A stretch of 39,092 nucleotides of DNA from an uncultured Desulfotomaculum sp. (GCA_946411205.1 CAMKDG010000020.1:1-39092), one strand, 5' to 3'. Shown: positions 16,507 through 25,804, counted from the first letter of the stretch. Notes: generated by a model not told the origin, from the sequence alone. Translations and numbers: made by a program.

Positions 16507-16670
16507 TGCAACAGGGCCTAGGTCAAACTGCTAATCGATGAAATCCTCGGTGAGGAAACTTCTTGGAATATATTTGTAAATACAAGCACCTGCTGGATAT
16601 AGAATAAACCACACGATATTTAAAACATGATGTGCTGAAAAAGCAGTATGGATACATTGAAATTTGTAAT

Positions 16671-17543
16671 TCAGCTGTCCCTGAACGGCAGGTACTCCAG
16701 AAAACGTTTTACAGCCAAGGATGCAGTTTTCTGGCTCCGCAGTGCGAGACCAATTGTGCGATATACGGGGACGCTCAGTCTCTTGGCTACAATGTGATAT
16801 GAGATCCTTTTTAGAATCAACTCGGGCAGAATGCTGATGCCAAGGCCACGTTCTACCATCGCCATGATAGCATAATCATCCCAAGTTGTGTAGTTTACAC
16901 GAGGCACAAGATTATTGTGCTCAAAGATTTCCGCAGTTTCAGCCTTTGCGGTTTTTTCAAACAGAATAAGCGGGTAATTACAAAGGGCTTCTACCGGGAA
17001 TTTATCGCAATCGGCAAGAGGATGGTCTTCCGGAAGTACAACTAACATTTCATCTTTCTGAAGCTCTATCGTTTCAAATTCCGGCTTGGTCGGCAGACGG
17101 AGAAAGCCACAGTCCACGTGCCCGTCGCTAATCCACGATTCGATCTCCGTGTACTCACCAAGTAGCAGTTCATACTCGATACCGGGATAGTCCTTCTGAA
17201 ATTTCTCGATTATCTTAGGCATCCAATGTGTCGCTGCACTAGAAAAAGTGCCAATGCGGATGAGACCGGACTGAAGACCGTTAAATTCGTCCACCTGCAT
17301 CTGCAGCTTCTGGTACTCTTCACAGATATTTTTTACATATGGCAGCAACTTCATCCCTTCAGTTGTCAACCGGACGCCGGATCGATCACGTTCCAGAAGG
17401 GAAACCTTCCACGCCCTTTCTAAATCACGAATCATCCGACTGATGCCGGACTGGGAGTAGTTGAGCTCCTCAGACGCTTTCGTGAAACTACCACACTCTA
17501 CTGTTTTGATAAATGCCATATATTTCAGGAGATTCATATCCAT
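16671..17543 (-). CDS. LysR-family transcriptional regulator
   Basis: 290 residues. The N-terminal winged helix-turn-helix (1-65) contains FIKTVECGSFTKASEELNYSQSGISRMIRDLE, the LysR signature. The substrate-binding domain (about 90-285) includes IRIGTFSSAATHWMPKIIEKF and the glycine-rich MAMVERGLGISILPE. ATG 17543 follows AAGGGATGAG. It is divergent from an EamA transporter gene 132 bp away and probably controls it; the intergenic region has AT-rich dyads such as ATAAT-N8-ATTAT. Confidence 0.9.
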   Translation of the reverse strand: MDMNLLKYMAFIKTVECGSFTKASEELNYSQSGISRMIRDLERAWKVSLLERDRSGVRLTTEGMKLLPYVKNICEEYQKLQMQVDEFNGLQSGLIRIGTFSSAATHWMPKIIEKFQKDYPGIEYELLLGEYTEIESWISDGHVDCGFLRLPTKPEFETIELQKDEMLVVLPEDHPLADCDKFPVEALCNYPLILFEKTAKAETAEIFEHNNLVPRVNYTTWDDYAIMAMVERGLGISILPELILKRISYHIVAKRLSVPVYRTIGLALRSQKTASLAVKRFLEYLPFRDS

Positions 17544-17675
17544 AGTTTACTCATCCCTTGCATCTGGTTTTGTGCTGATAATCATGAGAATCATTCGTTT
17601 TTTAAAACTATAATTTGATGATATTATAACGAAAAGCAGTTTTCAAGCTTAGATTCAGTTAAGGAGATCAATATC

Positions 17676-18548
17676 ATGAAAAAAGCCTATTTTAAATATA
17701 TCTTAGCTTTACTGCTATTTGGTTCTAATGGCGTTGTCGTAAGTCATATTGCTCTCGTAAGCTATCAGATTGTGTTTCTGAGGACAGTGATTGGAAGTTT
17801 CCTGCTGTTGGCGATTTTTTTGCTTTCAAAAGGAAAATTCACATTTTTGCAACATAAACGACAGTTTGCTTTTCTTACCATCTCTGGTATCGCCATGGGT
17901 TCAAGCGGGTTGTTTCTTTATGAAGCATACAACCAGATTGGTGTAGGCATTGCATCGATGGCATATTATTGCGGACCTGTCATTGTGATGGTGCTGTCAC
18001 CGCTCCTGTTTCACGAAAGACTGACATATCCGAAAGTCTTTGGCTTTCTGATGGTACTATGCGGAATATTACTCGTCAATGGGCAGGCTTTTCAGGAAGG
18101 TAAGACTGCTTGGGGACTTTTTTGCGGCGGAATGAGTGCGGTCATGTATGCTTTAATGGTTATCTTCAACAAGAAGGCAAAAGATATCACGGGAATGGAG
18201 AATTCAACGTTGCAACTTATCATCAGCCTTCTACCCGTTGTAATTTTTTGCCTGGTTAAGCAGGGCCTTTTCATTCAGATCCCCAGCGGAGCTTGGATTT
18301 GGATTCTCGTCCTTGGTGTGCTTAACACCGGAATCGGTTGTTATTTGTATTTTTCCTCCATCGGCAAGCTTCCTGTGCAGACCGTTTCAATTTTCGGTTA
18401 TCTGGAGCCGCTAACAGCTGTCGTTTCGTCAGCAATATTTCTACAGGAAAAAATGAACACACTTCAAATATGTGGTGCGATCATGATTATCGGTGGAGCG
18501 ATCATGGGCGAATGTTTTCTAACTAAGAAAGTAAAGCGTAAAAAATAA
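17676..18548 (+). CDS. EamA/DMT-family transporter
   Basis: 290 residues with ten predicted membrane helices in two EamA repeats (about 5-135 and 145-280). Family features include IVFLRTVIGSFLLLA in helix 2 and IFGYLEPLTAVVSSAIFLQEKM near the end, a typical DMT C-terminal half. ATG 17676 follows AAGGAGATC. These carriers move amino acids, drugs or metabolites; the substrate is unknown. It is divergent from the LysR gene. Confidence 0.9.
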   Translation: MKKAYFKYILALLLFGSNGVVVSHIALVSYQIVFLRTVIGSFLLLAIFLLSKGKFTFLQHKRQFAFLTISGIAMGSSGLFLYEAYNQIGVGIASMAYYCGPVIVMVLSPLLFHERLTYPKVFGFLMVLCGILLVNGQAFQEGKTAWGLFCGGMSAVMYALMVIFNKKAKDITGMENSTLQLIISLLPVVIFCLVKQGLFIQIPSGAWIWILVLGVLNTGIGCYLYFSSIGKLPVQTVSIFGYLEPLTAVVSSAIFLQEKMNTLQICGAIMIIGGAIMGECFLTKKVKRKK

Positions 18549-19001
18549 ACCCACAATACCCCCATGTTTTGCGCCTCCATTTTGATAGATGCTAATCTGA
18601 TTCGTGAAGATGAAGGTTTATCAGCCTATTTTTGTAGCCTAATCGACCGTATTTTGCTGAATTATGGGCTGGCATGCAAAAAGCACAGTTTTTGGACTGT
18701 GCTTTTTGCATACCTTCAGGAAACGCGTTATCCTCTTTGGTACATAGCAGATCGCCCTTATTACTCCGGAAAATTACGATTAATTACGCTGACTGCTAAA
18801 TAGATTAATCTGATAGCCGATAGTATAGTTAGAGCTATTTATAAAATATACGGCAATTCTGATAAGGGAATTTTGGACTTGCGAGCATTTATGAATCGTA
18901 ATACTCTGATAATAAAGTAGGAAGGCAAAGACGCGACGGAGAAGTAAGAAGGGTAAGGAGTATCATGGGATGTAGGAACATGATGAGGAGGGTTTCATAC
19001 T
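18549..19001 (+). other. Intergenic region with a terminator
   Basis: No credible gene is seen; an open frame at 18564-18803 spans the hairpin and lacks a binding site. Perfect 16-bp arms at 18674-18689 and 18696-18711 (ATGCAAAAAGCACAGT and its complement) form a terminator-like stem. Confidence 0.6.
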
Positions 19002-20600
19002 TTGGACAATGTCGATATCGTTTATATCCTTCTGATTCTATCCACATTGGTTGTACTATATTTTTTATTGTTAGTTGCAAAAAGAAAATCAAAAAAACAA
19101 ATTCATTATGCTGTTTTAAGTATAACGATGAGCATTCTTATCTGGAATATTGCAGTATTGTTGTATCTGTCTTTTGATAATGTCCCGTGGTTATTGTCAA
19201 TTTGCGAGCGCCTATACTTTTTGGGTACGATTTTGGCATCGATTTCAATATTATTTATTGGGTTAATCTTTGCTCAAACCAAAATAAAATTTACCTGGAA
19301 GCATGCATTGCTGTTTGTCGTTCCCGTCATCTCTGTCACGATGCTACTGACGAATCCGAGTCATCACCTGTTTTATACCACTTTTAGCCTAATCCCCTCG
19401 GAGCAAAATTTTGGGGTCTATTTTGCTATCCATACGATATATTCCTATTTATGCATAGGGATTGGCTTGGCCTATCTTTCTGTTTTTTCCATAAAAAATT
19501 ATGGCCTTTTTTCCAAGCAATCCCTGCTGATATTTAGTGGTATTCTAATCTCACTAATCAGTGACGCTATAAGCACATTCAAGATCTTTAACTGGTCAAC
19601 AGCCATTGAAAATATCATCTTTGCCATTACTATTAGTTTCTTTATATTGGCGACGGTAAAGTTTGATTTTTTGAATGTCATCCCCATTGCTCTGCAAACA
19701 GTTGTCGATTCGATTTCTGATATCTATGTGGTTATTAATGAGGATTATGAAATCATTGATTACAACAAGGCTTTTGTAAGTGGTTTTGCCGGGGTATCCA
19801 GAAAAGTTAACATTATGGAGATAATTAAAAAAAATTATCATGATTTCGAGGCCAAAAAGTTTGTGGATTTTCTAAGTGAGGCAGTTCGTGGGCAAGAAAA
19901 AGTAAGCTTTGAATTGCCCAGATCCGTGGGCCGGGACGTTACCTACTATAGGGTGGAAATCACGCCTATTTCTATCAGCGACAATCATATAGGCACCATC
20001 ATTTTAAAAAAGGATATTACGGAGCATAAGAACAATTTGAAGGAAGTCATGCAGCTCAATGAAAGGCTGCAAGGTCTGGCAACCCGAGATTGGCTGACGC
20101 AGTCTTATAATAGATATTTCTTTGATGAACGGTTACAGCAGGAGATTGACCTCGTAAACCGACTGCAGGCCTACGGGCTGGAGCCGGACAAAAGCGCCAA
20201 TAATTTTGGCTTAATCATGTTTGATATAGACTATTTTAAAATATACAATGATAACAATGGCCATCTGGCCGGAGATGAACTTCTGCAAACAATGGTTACT
20301 ATTGTTAAAGAGGTGTTGTATCCAACCGATATATTATGCAGATACGGTGGAGAAGAGTTTGCTGTCATTTGTTGTCAAACTTCAGAGGAAGGAGTTAAAG
20401 TCGTTGCTGAGAAGATAAGAAAAACTGTGGAAGAGTATGAATTCAAGTTTCAAAACAAACAGCCGAGAGGCAACCTAACGGTCAGCATTGGTGCAGTATA
20501 CTGCTCAATTGCGAATATGAAAAAAGATGATTTAATTAAAACCGCTGATAATAATCTATATTTAGCCAAAAGCGCCGGGAAAAATAAGGTTGTTTTTTAA
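19002..20600 (+). CDS. 7TM-PAS-GGDEF diguanylate cyclase
   Basis: TTG 19002 follows GAGGAGGG by about 10 nt. 532 residues. Residues 1-225 contain seven membrane helices resembling the N-terminal 7TM sensor region of histidine kinases. Residues 230-340 form a PAS-like domain (VVDSISDIYVVINEDYEIIDYNKAF). The GGDEF domain (about 355-530) has FGLIMFDIDYFKIYNDNNGH and GGEEF at 449-453, so it should make c-di-GMP from GTP. The inhibitory RxxD site is YPTD here, suggesting no product inhibition. A small membrane protein follows by 41 bp. Confidence 0.9.
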   Translation: MDNVDIVYILLILSTLVVLYFLLLVAKRKSKKQIHYAVLSITMSILIWNIAVLLYLSFDNVPWLLSICERLYFLGTILASISILFIGLIFAQTKIKFTWKHALLFVVPVISVTMLLTNPSHHLFYTTFSLIPSEQNFGVYFAIHTIYSYLCIGIGLAYLSVFSIKNYGLFSKQSLLIFSGILISLISDAISTFKIFNWSTAIENIIFAITISFFILATVKFDFLNVIPIALQTVVDSISDIYVVINEDYEIIDYNKAFVSGFAGVSRKVNIMEIIKKNYHDFEAKKFVDFLSEAVRGQEKVSFELPRSVGRDVTYYRVEITPISISDNHIGTIILKKDITEHKNNLKEVMQLNERLQGLATRDWLTQSYNRYFFDERLQQEIDLVNRLQAYGLEPDKSANNFGLIMFDIDYFKIYNDNNGHLAGDELLQTMVTIVKEVLYPTDILCRYGGEEFAVICCQTSEEGVKVVAEKIRKTVEEYEFKFQNKQPRGNLTVSIGAVYCSIANMKKDDLIKTADNNLYLAKSAGKNKVVF

Positions 20601-20641
20601 CGACTATATATCTGGAGTGCAGGCTTTAGGAGAGATTATTG

Positions 20642-21097
20642 ATGAACAAAGAACTGTTTAAACTGCCGTTATGCACTTTGGCAGCCGGCATCATATTGCG
20701 AATAGCTGATTACATTACGGTCCGTCTCTTAATCCGGGGCACTACTGAATGGACTCTTGAAATGGGAACGACAGCATTTTATGTTCGGCTGTTTCTAAGC
20801 GTTTGCCTGTTTGCTGGCATTGGGTTATTATTGCGCAAGAGATACAGTAGGATTACTTTTATGAAGTCCGCGACGCTCCTTATGCTCTATTCCGTTGTGA
20901 TTTTTGCCATAGAACAAGTCACACAGCAGTTTGGCTTCTATAGCATGATAATCTATTATCTGTATATTCCCGTTGATATGTTTACTGTTATTACATCCCT
21001 TTTAGCAAGAATAAGTGGTGCCAGGAGCATAAGCTGGTTGTATGCAATTCCCTCGTTATTTGCACCCTATTTGTTTTTGCTTTTCAGTAAAAAATGA
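20642..21097 (+). CDS. Small integral membrane protein, unknown
   Basis: ATG 20642 follows AGGAGAG; an in-frame TTG lies 3 nt upstream. 151 residues with four hydrophobic segments (LCTLAAGIILRIADYI; FYVRLFLSVCLFAGIGLLL; ATLLMLYSVVIFAIEQV; YLYIPVDMFTVITSLL) and a hydrophobic C-terminus. I recognise no family. It lies 41 bp after the diguanylate cyclase gene, suggesting co-transcription. Confidence 0.7.
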   Translation: MNKELFKLPLCTLAAGIILRIADYITVRLLIRGTTEWTLEMGTTAFYVRLFLSVCLFAGIGLLLRKRYSRITFMKSATLLMLYSVVIFAIEQVTQQFGFYSMIIYYLYIPVDMFTVITSLLARISGARSISWLYAIPSLFAPYLFLLFSKK

Positions 21098-21179
21098 AAG
21101 AGAATATACCAAACATTATAACGGCCAAAAGGAGACAAGCATAATTTTCCTCAAATTAAGAAGAGCCGGTTAACCGTTT

Positions 21180-21262
21180 TTAAAAAGCAAAAAACTCTAC
21201 AGCTTATTTCTGATATGCTCCCCTTGTGGTAGATAAGGGGAGCATATCATTATTTCTTACTG
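21180..21262 (-). terminator. Long terminator of the Cys-type tRNA
   Basis: Perfect 14-bp arms (21212-21225 and 21235-21248, GATATGCTCCCCTT and its complement) are extended by imperfect pairing outward to AACTCT/AGAGTT. On the minus strand the stem is followed by TTTTTTGCTTTTT. Confidence 0.8.
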
Positions 21263-21284
21263 CAGAGTTTATGTTTTTTAAATA

Positions 21285-21381
21285 TGGAGGGGAGAAGTCG
21301 GAATTGAACCGTACTCCAACCTGGATCTCAGGAAAGCTCATGGGTTTGCAGCCCATAGGGGGGACCACCCCCGTTCTCCCC
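21285..21381 (-). tRNA. Unusual tRNA-Cys(GCA)-like gene with Sec-type architecture
   Basis: On the minus strand 97 nt fold as follows: acceptor of 8 bp (GGGGAGAA/TTCTCCCC), then U73 and encoded CCA; a GC-only D arm GGGGG-TGGT-CCCCC; anticodon stem ATGGG/CCCAT with loop CTGCAAA (anticodon GCA); a variable region of about 25 nt containing the stem CCTG/CAGG; T loop TTCAATT closed by GT-a-CGG/CCG-AC with one bulged A. U73 and GCA are cysteine identity elements. The 8-bp acceptor, short D loop and long variable arm are features of selenocysteine tRNA. Ordinary bacterial tRNA-Cys is about 74 nt with a short variable loop. It has its own terminator. Confidence 0.85.
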
Positions 21382-21466
21382 AGCAATAGTTTATCACAAC
21401 AATGGTAATAATAAATATGAAAAAAAGTAATAATAGGGTTGCCAATCATAACCTCCGGATAAAAGA

Positions 21467-21497
21467 TTGCCAGACTCTGTGGCATCTGTGTTATACT
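21467..21497 (+). promoter_or_regulatory. Probable promoter of the MFS transporter gene
   Basis: TTGCCA (21467-21472) and TATACT (21492-21497) are 19 bp apart. The predicted start point is only a few bases before the ribosome binding site, implying a very short leader. Confidence 0.5.
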
Positions 21498-21519
21498 CTC
21501 CCTTGTGGGGGTGACTTTT

Positions 21520-22659
21520 TTGCAATCGATTTACCTAAAGTGTTTAATCGGGTTTTATTATGCTGTTAATGGAGTTATTTTACCTTATTTCCCCATTTTA
21601 TTTCAAAAGCAAGGGTTTCATTACTGGCAGATAGGAGTTCTTTTAGCCACGGGGGCGGTGGTTAATACTTTAACCCAATCTCTCTGGGGCTACTTTTGTG
21701 ATAAATTACAAACGGTAAAAAAAATCATGCTAATGCAGTTATTTATTTCGGCGTTTTTAAGCCTTTTCATTTTCCACTTTCATTCTTTCCTGGGATTACT
21801 TATTGCTCTCACCGTATTTTTTACTTTCTATCGCCCACTACCTTCGTTAATTGATACGTTAATTGTCAATGCAGTAAAAGATAATCCCAGTCAGTACGGT
21901 AGTTATCGTATGTTTGGGTCCCTGGGGTTTTTGGTTTCAGTTTTCTGCTCCGGTTTTATTCTAAATAGTTTGGGTGTTAATAATGGTCCTTATTTAGTAA
22001 CTGCTTTAATAACACTAACCTTATTATTTGCTTTACCTGTGGGAGATGCTAAGTATATCTGCAATCCCCCCAGTTTTCAAAAATTTATGGCTTTGGCCAA
22101 AAAACCTCAAATTTTTAACTTTTTAATCGTAGCAACTTTGCTAGGAACCACGCAGGTGGCGAATGATAATTTTATCAGTGTTCACTTGCAGAACCTGGGC
22201 GGGAGTATCCGAGAAACGGGATTAGCTTGGGCCATTGGTGTTAGCTCGGAGGTTTTAGCCTTTATTGTTTTGAGTCGCCTCAGAATAAACCTGGATTCCT
22301 TGCGTTTTTTACGTTACATCGCTTGTTTGTACGGACTACGCTGGCTATTAATGGCCTTTATAAGCAACATTAAAGTTATTTTAGTGATTCAGGTAATGCA
22401 TGGTATTTGTTTTGCCTTGTTTATTTCCATGGTCATGCAGCACCTATTGAAAATTGTCCCCGACGAATTTAGGGCAACGGGGCAAGGCTTATTTTATATG
22501 TCTGTATTTGGTGTGGGTGGTATCATGGGTATGACAGGTGGGGGGATATTGTTAGATCATTTTGGGGCTAAAAGCTTCTATTTAACCTGTTTGTTTTTTT
22601 CCCTATTTGCCTTAGTAGGTTTTAGTAGACAGGTGAAGGCTGAGGCCAAGGGAAACTAG
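21520..22659 (+). CDS. MFS transporter (MFS_1-like / LacY-type)
   Basis: I prefer TTG 21520, 8 nt after GTGGGGG; GTG at 21505 or 21511 is possible. About 379 residues with 12 hydrophobic segments. Features: GFYYAVNGVILPYFPILFQKQG in helix 1, the loop 2-3 motif WGYFCDKLQTVKK (a form of GxLaDrxGrk), and QYGSYRMFGSLGFLVSVF, as in the MFS_1-like family with nucleoside and phenylpropionate permeases. The substrate is unknown. The EcsC-family gene follows by 52 bp, probably in one transcript. Confidence 0.85.
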   Translation: MQSIYLKCLIGFYYAVNGVILPYFPILFQKQGFHYWQIGVLLATGAVVNTLTQSLWGYFCDKLQTVKKIMLMQLFISAFLSLFIFHFHSFLGLLIALTVFFTFYRPLPSLIDTLIVNAVKDNPSQYGSYRMFGSLGFLVSVFCSGFILNSLGVNNGPYLVTALITLTLLFALPVGDAKYICNPPSFQKFMALAKKPQIFNFLIVATLLGTTQVANDNFISVHLQNLGGSIRETGLAWAIGVSSEVLAFIVLSRLRINLDSLRFLRYIACLYGLRWLLMAFISNIKVILVIQVMHGICFALFISMVMQHLLKIVPDEFRATGQGLFYMSVFGVGGIMGMTGGGILLDHFGAKSFYLTCLFFSLFALVGFSRQVKAEAKGN

Positions 22660-22711
22660 GCATACTTATAAGTGCATGGGTCAACTCAATTTTTTTAAAA
22701 GGAAGGTTTGG

Positions 22712-23449
22712 ATGGATCATTACGAACAGCAGGCTTTAAGGGAGTTGCAACAGTGGCAAATTCGAATGAATAAAAAACCATCCTTGTTTAACGGGCTGAC
22801 CAAGGGACTTCAAAACAAAGTCAATAACGCCATTCCCGATAAAATTCATGAAATTATGACTTCAGCCGTCAAAAACATCGTACGAGCGGCTTTGCTTGGT
22901 TCTGAATTCACCACTAAGAGGGAAGTACCTGCCGGTCTGTCCTTAGAAGAGCGGGAGCATTTGGTCCGAGAGCGTCTTCTTTTTTACAAAAAGGCAGCTG
23001 CTACGGAAGGCGCCGCCACTGGTGCGGGAGGATTGTTTCTTGGCTTAGCTGATTTTCCGCTTTTACTCACTCTGAAGATGAAGTTTCTCTTTGAGGTGGC
23101 AACGATCTATGGTTTTGATATTAAGGACTACCGTGAACGACTCTATATTTTACACGTATTTCAATTGGCCTTCTCCAGTGATGCCAGACGCAGGGAGGTT
23201 TATCAAAAAGTCTTAAACTGGGAAGTGACGGTCCTGGAATTTCCCAGTTTACAGGCTATCGATTGGCGGCGATTTCAGCAGGAATACCGAGATTATATTG
23301 ATTTGGTGAAGTTATTGCAGTTGGTTCCTGTAGTCGGGGCTTTTATTGGCGCCTACGCTAATTATCACTTGTTAGATAACCTGGGGGATACTTCCATGAA
23401 TGGTTACCGATTAAGATTTTTACAACAAATTCCGATAATCTGGAAATAG
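22712..23449 (+). CDS. EcsC-family protein
   Basis: ATG 22712 follows AAAAGGAAGG; an ATG at 22676 lacks a site. 245 residues. The family segment is in the middle: a helical region with AATEGAATGAGGLFLGLADFPLLLTLKMKFLFEVATIYGFD, glycine-rich and partly hydrophobic, and a C-terminal VPVVGAFIGAYANYHLLDNLG. This matches the EcsC family (PF12787), named after the third gene of the Bacillus ecsABC operon. Its function is unresolved. No ecsA or ecsB is nearby. Confidence 0.85.
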   Translation: MDHYEQQALRELQQWQIRMNKKPSLFNGLTKGLQNKVNNAIPDKIHEIMTSAVKNIVRAALLGSEFTTKREVPAGLSLEEREHLVRERLLFYKKAAATEGAATGAGGLFLGLADFPLLLTLKMKFLFEVATIYGFDIKDYRERLYILHVFQLAFSSDARRREVYQKVLNWEVTVLEFPSLQAIDWRRFQQEYRDYIDLVKLLQLVPVVGAFIGAYANYHLLDNLGDTSMNGYRLRFLQQIPIIWK

Positions 23450-23876
23450 TTTTATGTTTTTAGCAATAAGATTTTATTCTTTATACAAGTGTAAGAAAAA
23501 CTATACAATTTACACAATTTACGTCAGAGAATAGTCAGAAAAGCAAGTCACAAAATGCACTTGAAAACAAGGAAGAAACTAGTTACAATCAGTTTGAGAA
23601 ATTGGCTATCAATTATAAATGATAATTGTATGTTGTAAACAGGATTTTTTACAGGGTAGTACCATCATACCTAAGGAAAGTTACATTAATCCAAAGGTTA
23701 TAAGTTAAAAGGTTCCTAAAAAGAAGGGTTTTGGAAAAGGACATTTTTGTAAGACGAGACATAAATTTTCTTGTTTGTATTGTTCTCTTTAAACAAACCC
23801 TATAAAAAATAATGTCCATATCCTTTCCTAAATTTGTACTTTTACTTGTTAAAAAATTAAAAAGGAAGTGTTGCAA
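23450..23876. other. AT-rich intergenic region upstream of pduL
   Basis: About 430 bases without a gene. It is A/T-rich and must hold the pduL-ackA promoter, but I find no hexamer pair with good spacing. An imperfect dyad TTGTTTG ... AAACAAA lies around 23775-23800. Confidence 0.5.
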
Positions 23877-24524
23877 ATGTCTAATCTGGAGACCCCAACT
23901 AGGGTAAATCCTGATGAAATTACCCCTATTGCTGTTACCGTGGGTATTTCGGCGCGTCATGTACACTTAAGCCGGGATCATGTGGAAACTTTATTCGGCA
24001 CCGGTCATGAGCTTAAGCCCTTTAAAGAATTGTCTCAACCTGGTCAATATGCTGCGGAAGAAATGGTGACCGTGGTTGGACCTAAAGGTGTTATTGAAAA
24101 GGTACGTGTTTTGGGACCTGAGCGTAAAAAAAGCCAAGTAGAACTTTCTATTTCCGATTGTTTTAAATTAGGCATTAAAGCTCCCTTAAGAGATTCTGGT
24201 GATTTGGCTGGTTCCTCTTCTGTAACCTTGGTTGGTCCTGCTGGTTCCGTTACTATACCAGAAGGTGCGATCATCGCTGCTCGCCATATTCATATGCATA
24301 CTTCTGATGCTGAGAAGTACGGCTTGGAAGATGGAGACAGAATTTATGTCAGAGCTAAAGGACCTAGAGGAATTATCTTTGGCGATGTTTTAGTTCGTGT
24401 GGGCAATGCCCATAAATTAGAAATGCATGTGGATACGGATGAAGGCAATGCCGTAGGTCTAAGAAATGGTGATACTGTTTATGCTTATAAAATTCATGGC
24501 CATATTTCTGAACTGGTAAAATAA
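23877..24524 (+). CDS. pduL: Phosphate acetyltransferase, PduL type
   Basis: ATG 23877 lies 8 nt after AAGGAAG. 215 residues. PduL domains show the metal-binding His clusters: SARHVHLSRDHVETLFG at about 28-44, PFKELSQPGQYAAEEMV, and the repeat AARHIHMHTSDAEKYGLEDGD. It interconverts acetyl-CoA and acetyl phosphate, replacing Pta. There is an N-terminal extension of about 20 residues, but it does not look like a microcompartment signal and no shell genes are near. ackA follows by 36 bp, giving ATP from acetyl-CoA. Confidence 0.93.
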   Translation: MSNLETPTRVNPDEITPIAVTVGISARHVHLSRDHVETLFGTGHELKPFKELSQPGQYAAEEMVTVVGPKGVIEKVRVLGPERKKSQVELSISDCFKLGIKAPLRDSGDLAGSSSVTLVGPAGSVTIPEGAIIAARHIHMHTSDAEKYGLEDGDRIYVRAKGPRGIIFGDVLVRVGNAHKLEMHVDTDEGNAVGLRNGDTVYAYKIHGHISELVK

Positions 24525-24560
24525 GTCTTGTGTTCTTTTCACATTAAAGGAGGAAAATCT

Positions 24561-25754
24561 TTGTTAATCCTAGTTGTTAACTGTGGCAGTTCATCCATAA
24601 AATACAAGTTGCTGGATATGGAGCAAGAGACCGTACTACTCTCTGGTTTATCCGAAAGAATTGGCATTTCTGGTTCCAGAATTAAACAAGAGAATAACAA
24701 AGGTGAAGAACTGGTTTTAGAGCAGGATTTGCCGAACCATAAAGCTGCTTTAGAAAATATTCTAAAATGCATTACCGATGCTAAATATGGCGCAGTGACT
24801 GATGTAGCTCAGATTAAAGCTGTTGGTCACCGGGTTGTTCATGGCGGCGAAAAGTTTAACCAGTCGGTGGTAATTGACGAGGCACTCGTTAAGGTATTAG
24901 AAGAATTGTCTGAATTGGCACCGTTGCATAACCCGCCCAACATTGTAGGTATTAAGACTTGCCAGGAACTAATGCCCCATGCTGCTCAAGTGGCTGTGTT
25001 TGATACCGCGTTCCATTCGGCCATGCCGGAAGAGGCCTATAATTATGCCATTCCCTACGAATATTATGAGAAGTATGGCATTCGGCGTTATGGCTTCCAT
25101 GGAACTTCACATAAGTTTGTATCCCGCCGGGCTGCAGAAATTTTAGGCAAGCCTGTAGAGGATTTGAAAATTATCGTTTGTCACCTAGGTAATGGTTCTA
25201 GTATTTCTGCTGTAGGGAAGGGCGTATCTCAGGATACCTCCATGGGCTTTACCCCGCTCCCAGGATTACCTATGGGAACTCGTACCGGAGATATTGACCC
25301 TGCCATCCTTCCTTTTTTAATGGAGAAGGAAAAATTAAGTGCGGCTGAAATTGGCGATGTCATCAATAAAAAGAGTGGTGTGTTGGGCGTATCCGGTCTC
25401 AGTAGTGATTTTAGGGATTTAGAAGATGCAGCTTCGCAGGGGAACAAAAGGGCTGAATTGGCTTTAAGTATGTTTGCCTATGGTATTGTTAAATATGTAG
25501 GTGCCTATACCGCTGCCCTAGGTGGTCTAGACGCTTTGGTGTTTACCGGTGGTATTGGTGAAAACTCTAAAGATATCAGAGGCAGGGTACTAAAGGCCTT
25601 TGCTTACACCGGACTTACCATTGATGAAGAAAAGAATAACTCCCGTGGTAAAGAAGTAATCATCAGCAAGCAAGGCGCTCCCTTTGTTGCTATGGTTGTA
25701 CCCACTAATGAAGAGTTAATGATTGCCAGAGAAACCAAAGAACTGGTCCAATAA
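24561..25754 (+). CDS. ackA: Acetate kinase
   Basis: TTG 24561 follows AAAGGAGG by 6 nt and gives the expected N-terminus MLILVVNCGSSSIKYKL. 397 residues, full length. Conserved motifs: GHRVVHGG, VFDTAFHSAMP, YGIRRYGFHGTSHKFV, LGNGSSISA, TRTGDIDP, and GGIGENS. It makes ATP from acetyl phosphate, downstream of PduL. A terminator closes the two-gene operon. Confidence 0.96.
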   Translation: MLILVVNCGSSSIKYKLLDMEQETVLLSGLSERIGISGSRIKQENNKGEELVLEQDLPNHKAALENILKCITDAKYGAVTDVAQIKAVGHRVVHGGEKFNQSVVIDEALVKVLEELSELAPLHNPPNIVGIKTCQELMPHAAQVAVFDTAFHSAMPEEAYNYAIPYEYYEKYGIRRYGFHGTSHKFVSRRAAEILGKPVEDLKIIVCHLGNGSSISAVGKGVSQDTSMGFTPLPGLPMGTRTGDIDPAILPFLMEKEKLSAAEIGDVINKKSGVLGVSGLSSDFRDLEDAASQGNKRAELALSMFAYGIVKYVGAYTAALGGLDALVFTGGIGENSKDIRGRVLKAFAYTGLTIDEEKNNSRGKEVIISKQGAPFVAMVVPTNEELMIARETKELVQ

Positions 25755-25774
25755 TTTACAGTTTTTATACTAAG

Positions 25775-25804
25775 CCACAGATGCCTTCGGGTTCTGTGGT
25801 TTTT
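25775..25804 (+). terminator. Terminator after ackA
   Basis: CCACAGA / TCTGTGG form a 7-bp stem (loop about 11 nt) followed by TTTTT. Confidence 0.75.

Noticed and set aside
18564..18803. 79-codon plus-strand frame after the EamA gene
   Set aside because: It reads through a perfect 16-bp terminator hairpin, lacks a binding site and resembles no protein.
21204..21485. Frames crossing the tRNA at 21285-21381
   Set aside because: They are explained by the tRNA and its terminator.
23650..23690. T-box-like string AGGGTAGTACCATC upstream of pduL
   Set aside because: It differs from AGGGTGGNACCGCG at four positions, there is no specifier stem or terminator, and pduL is not a tRNA-linked amino acid gene.
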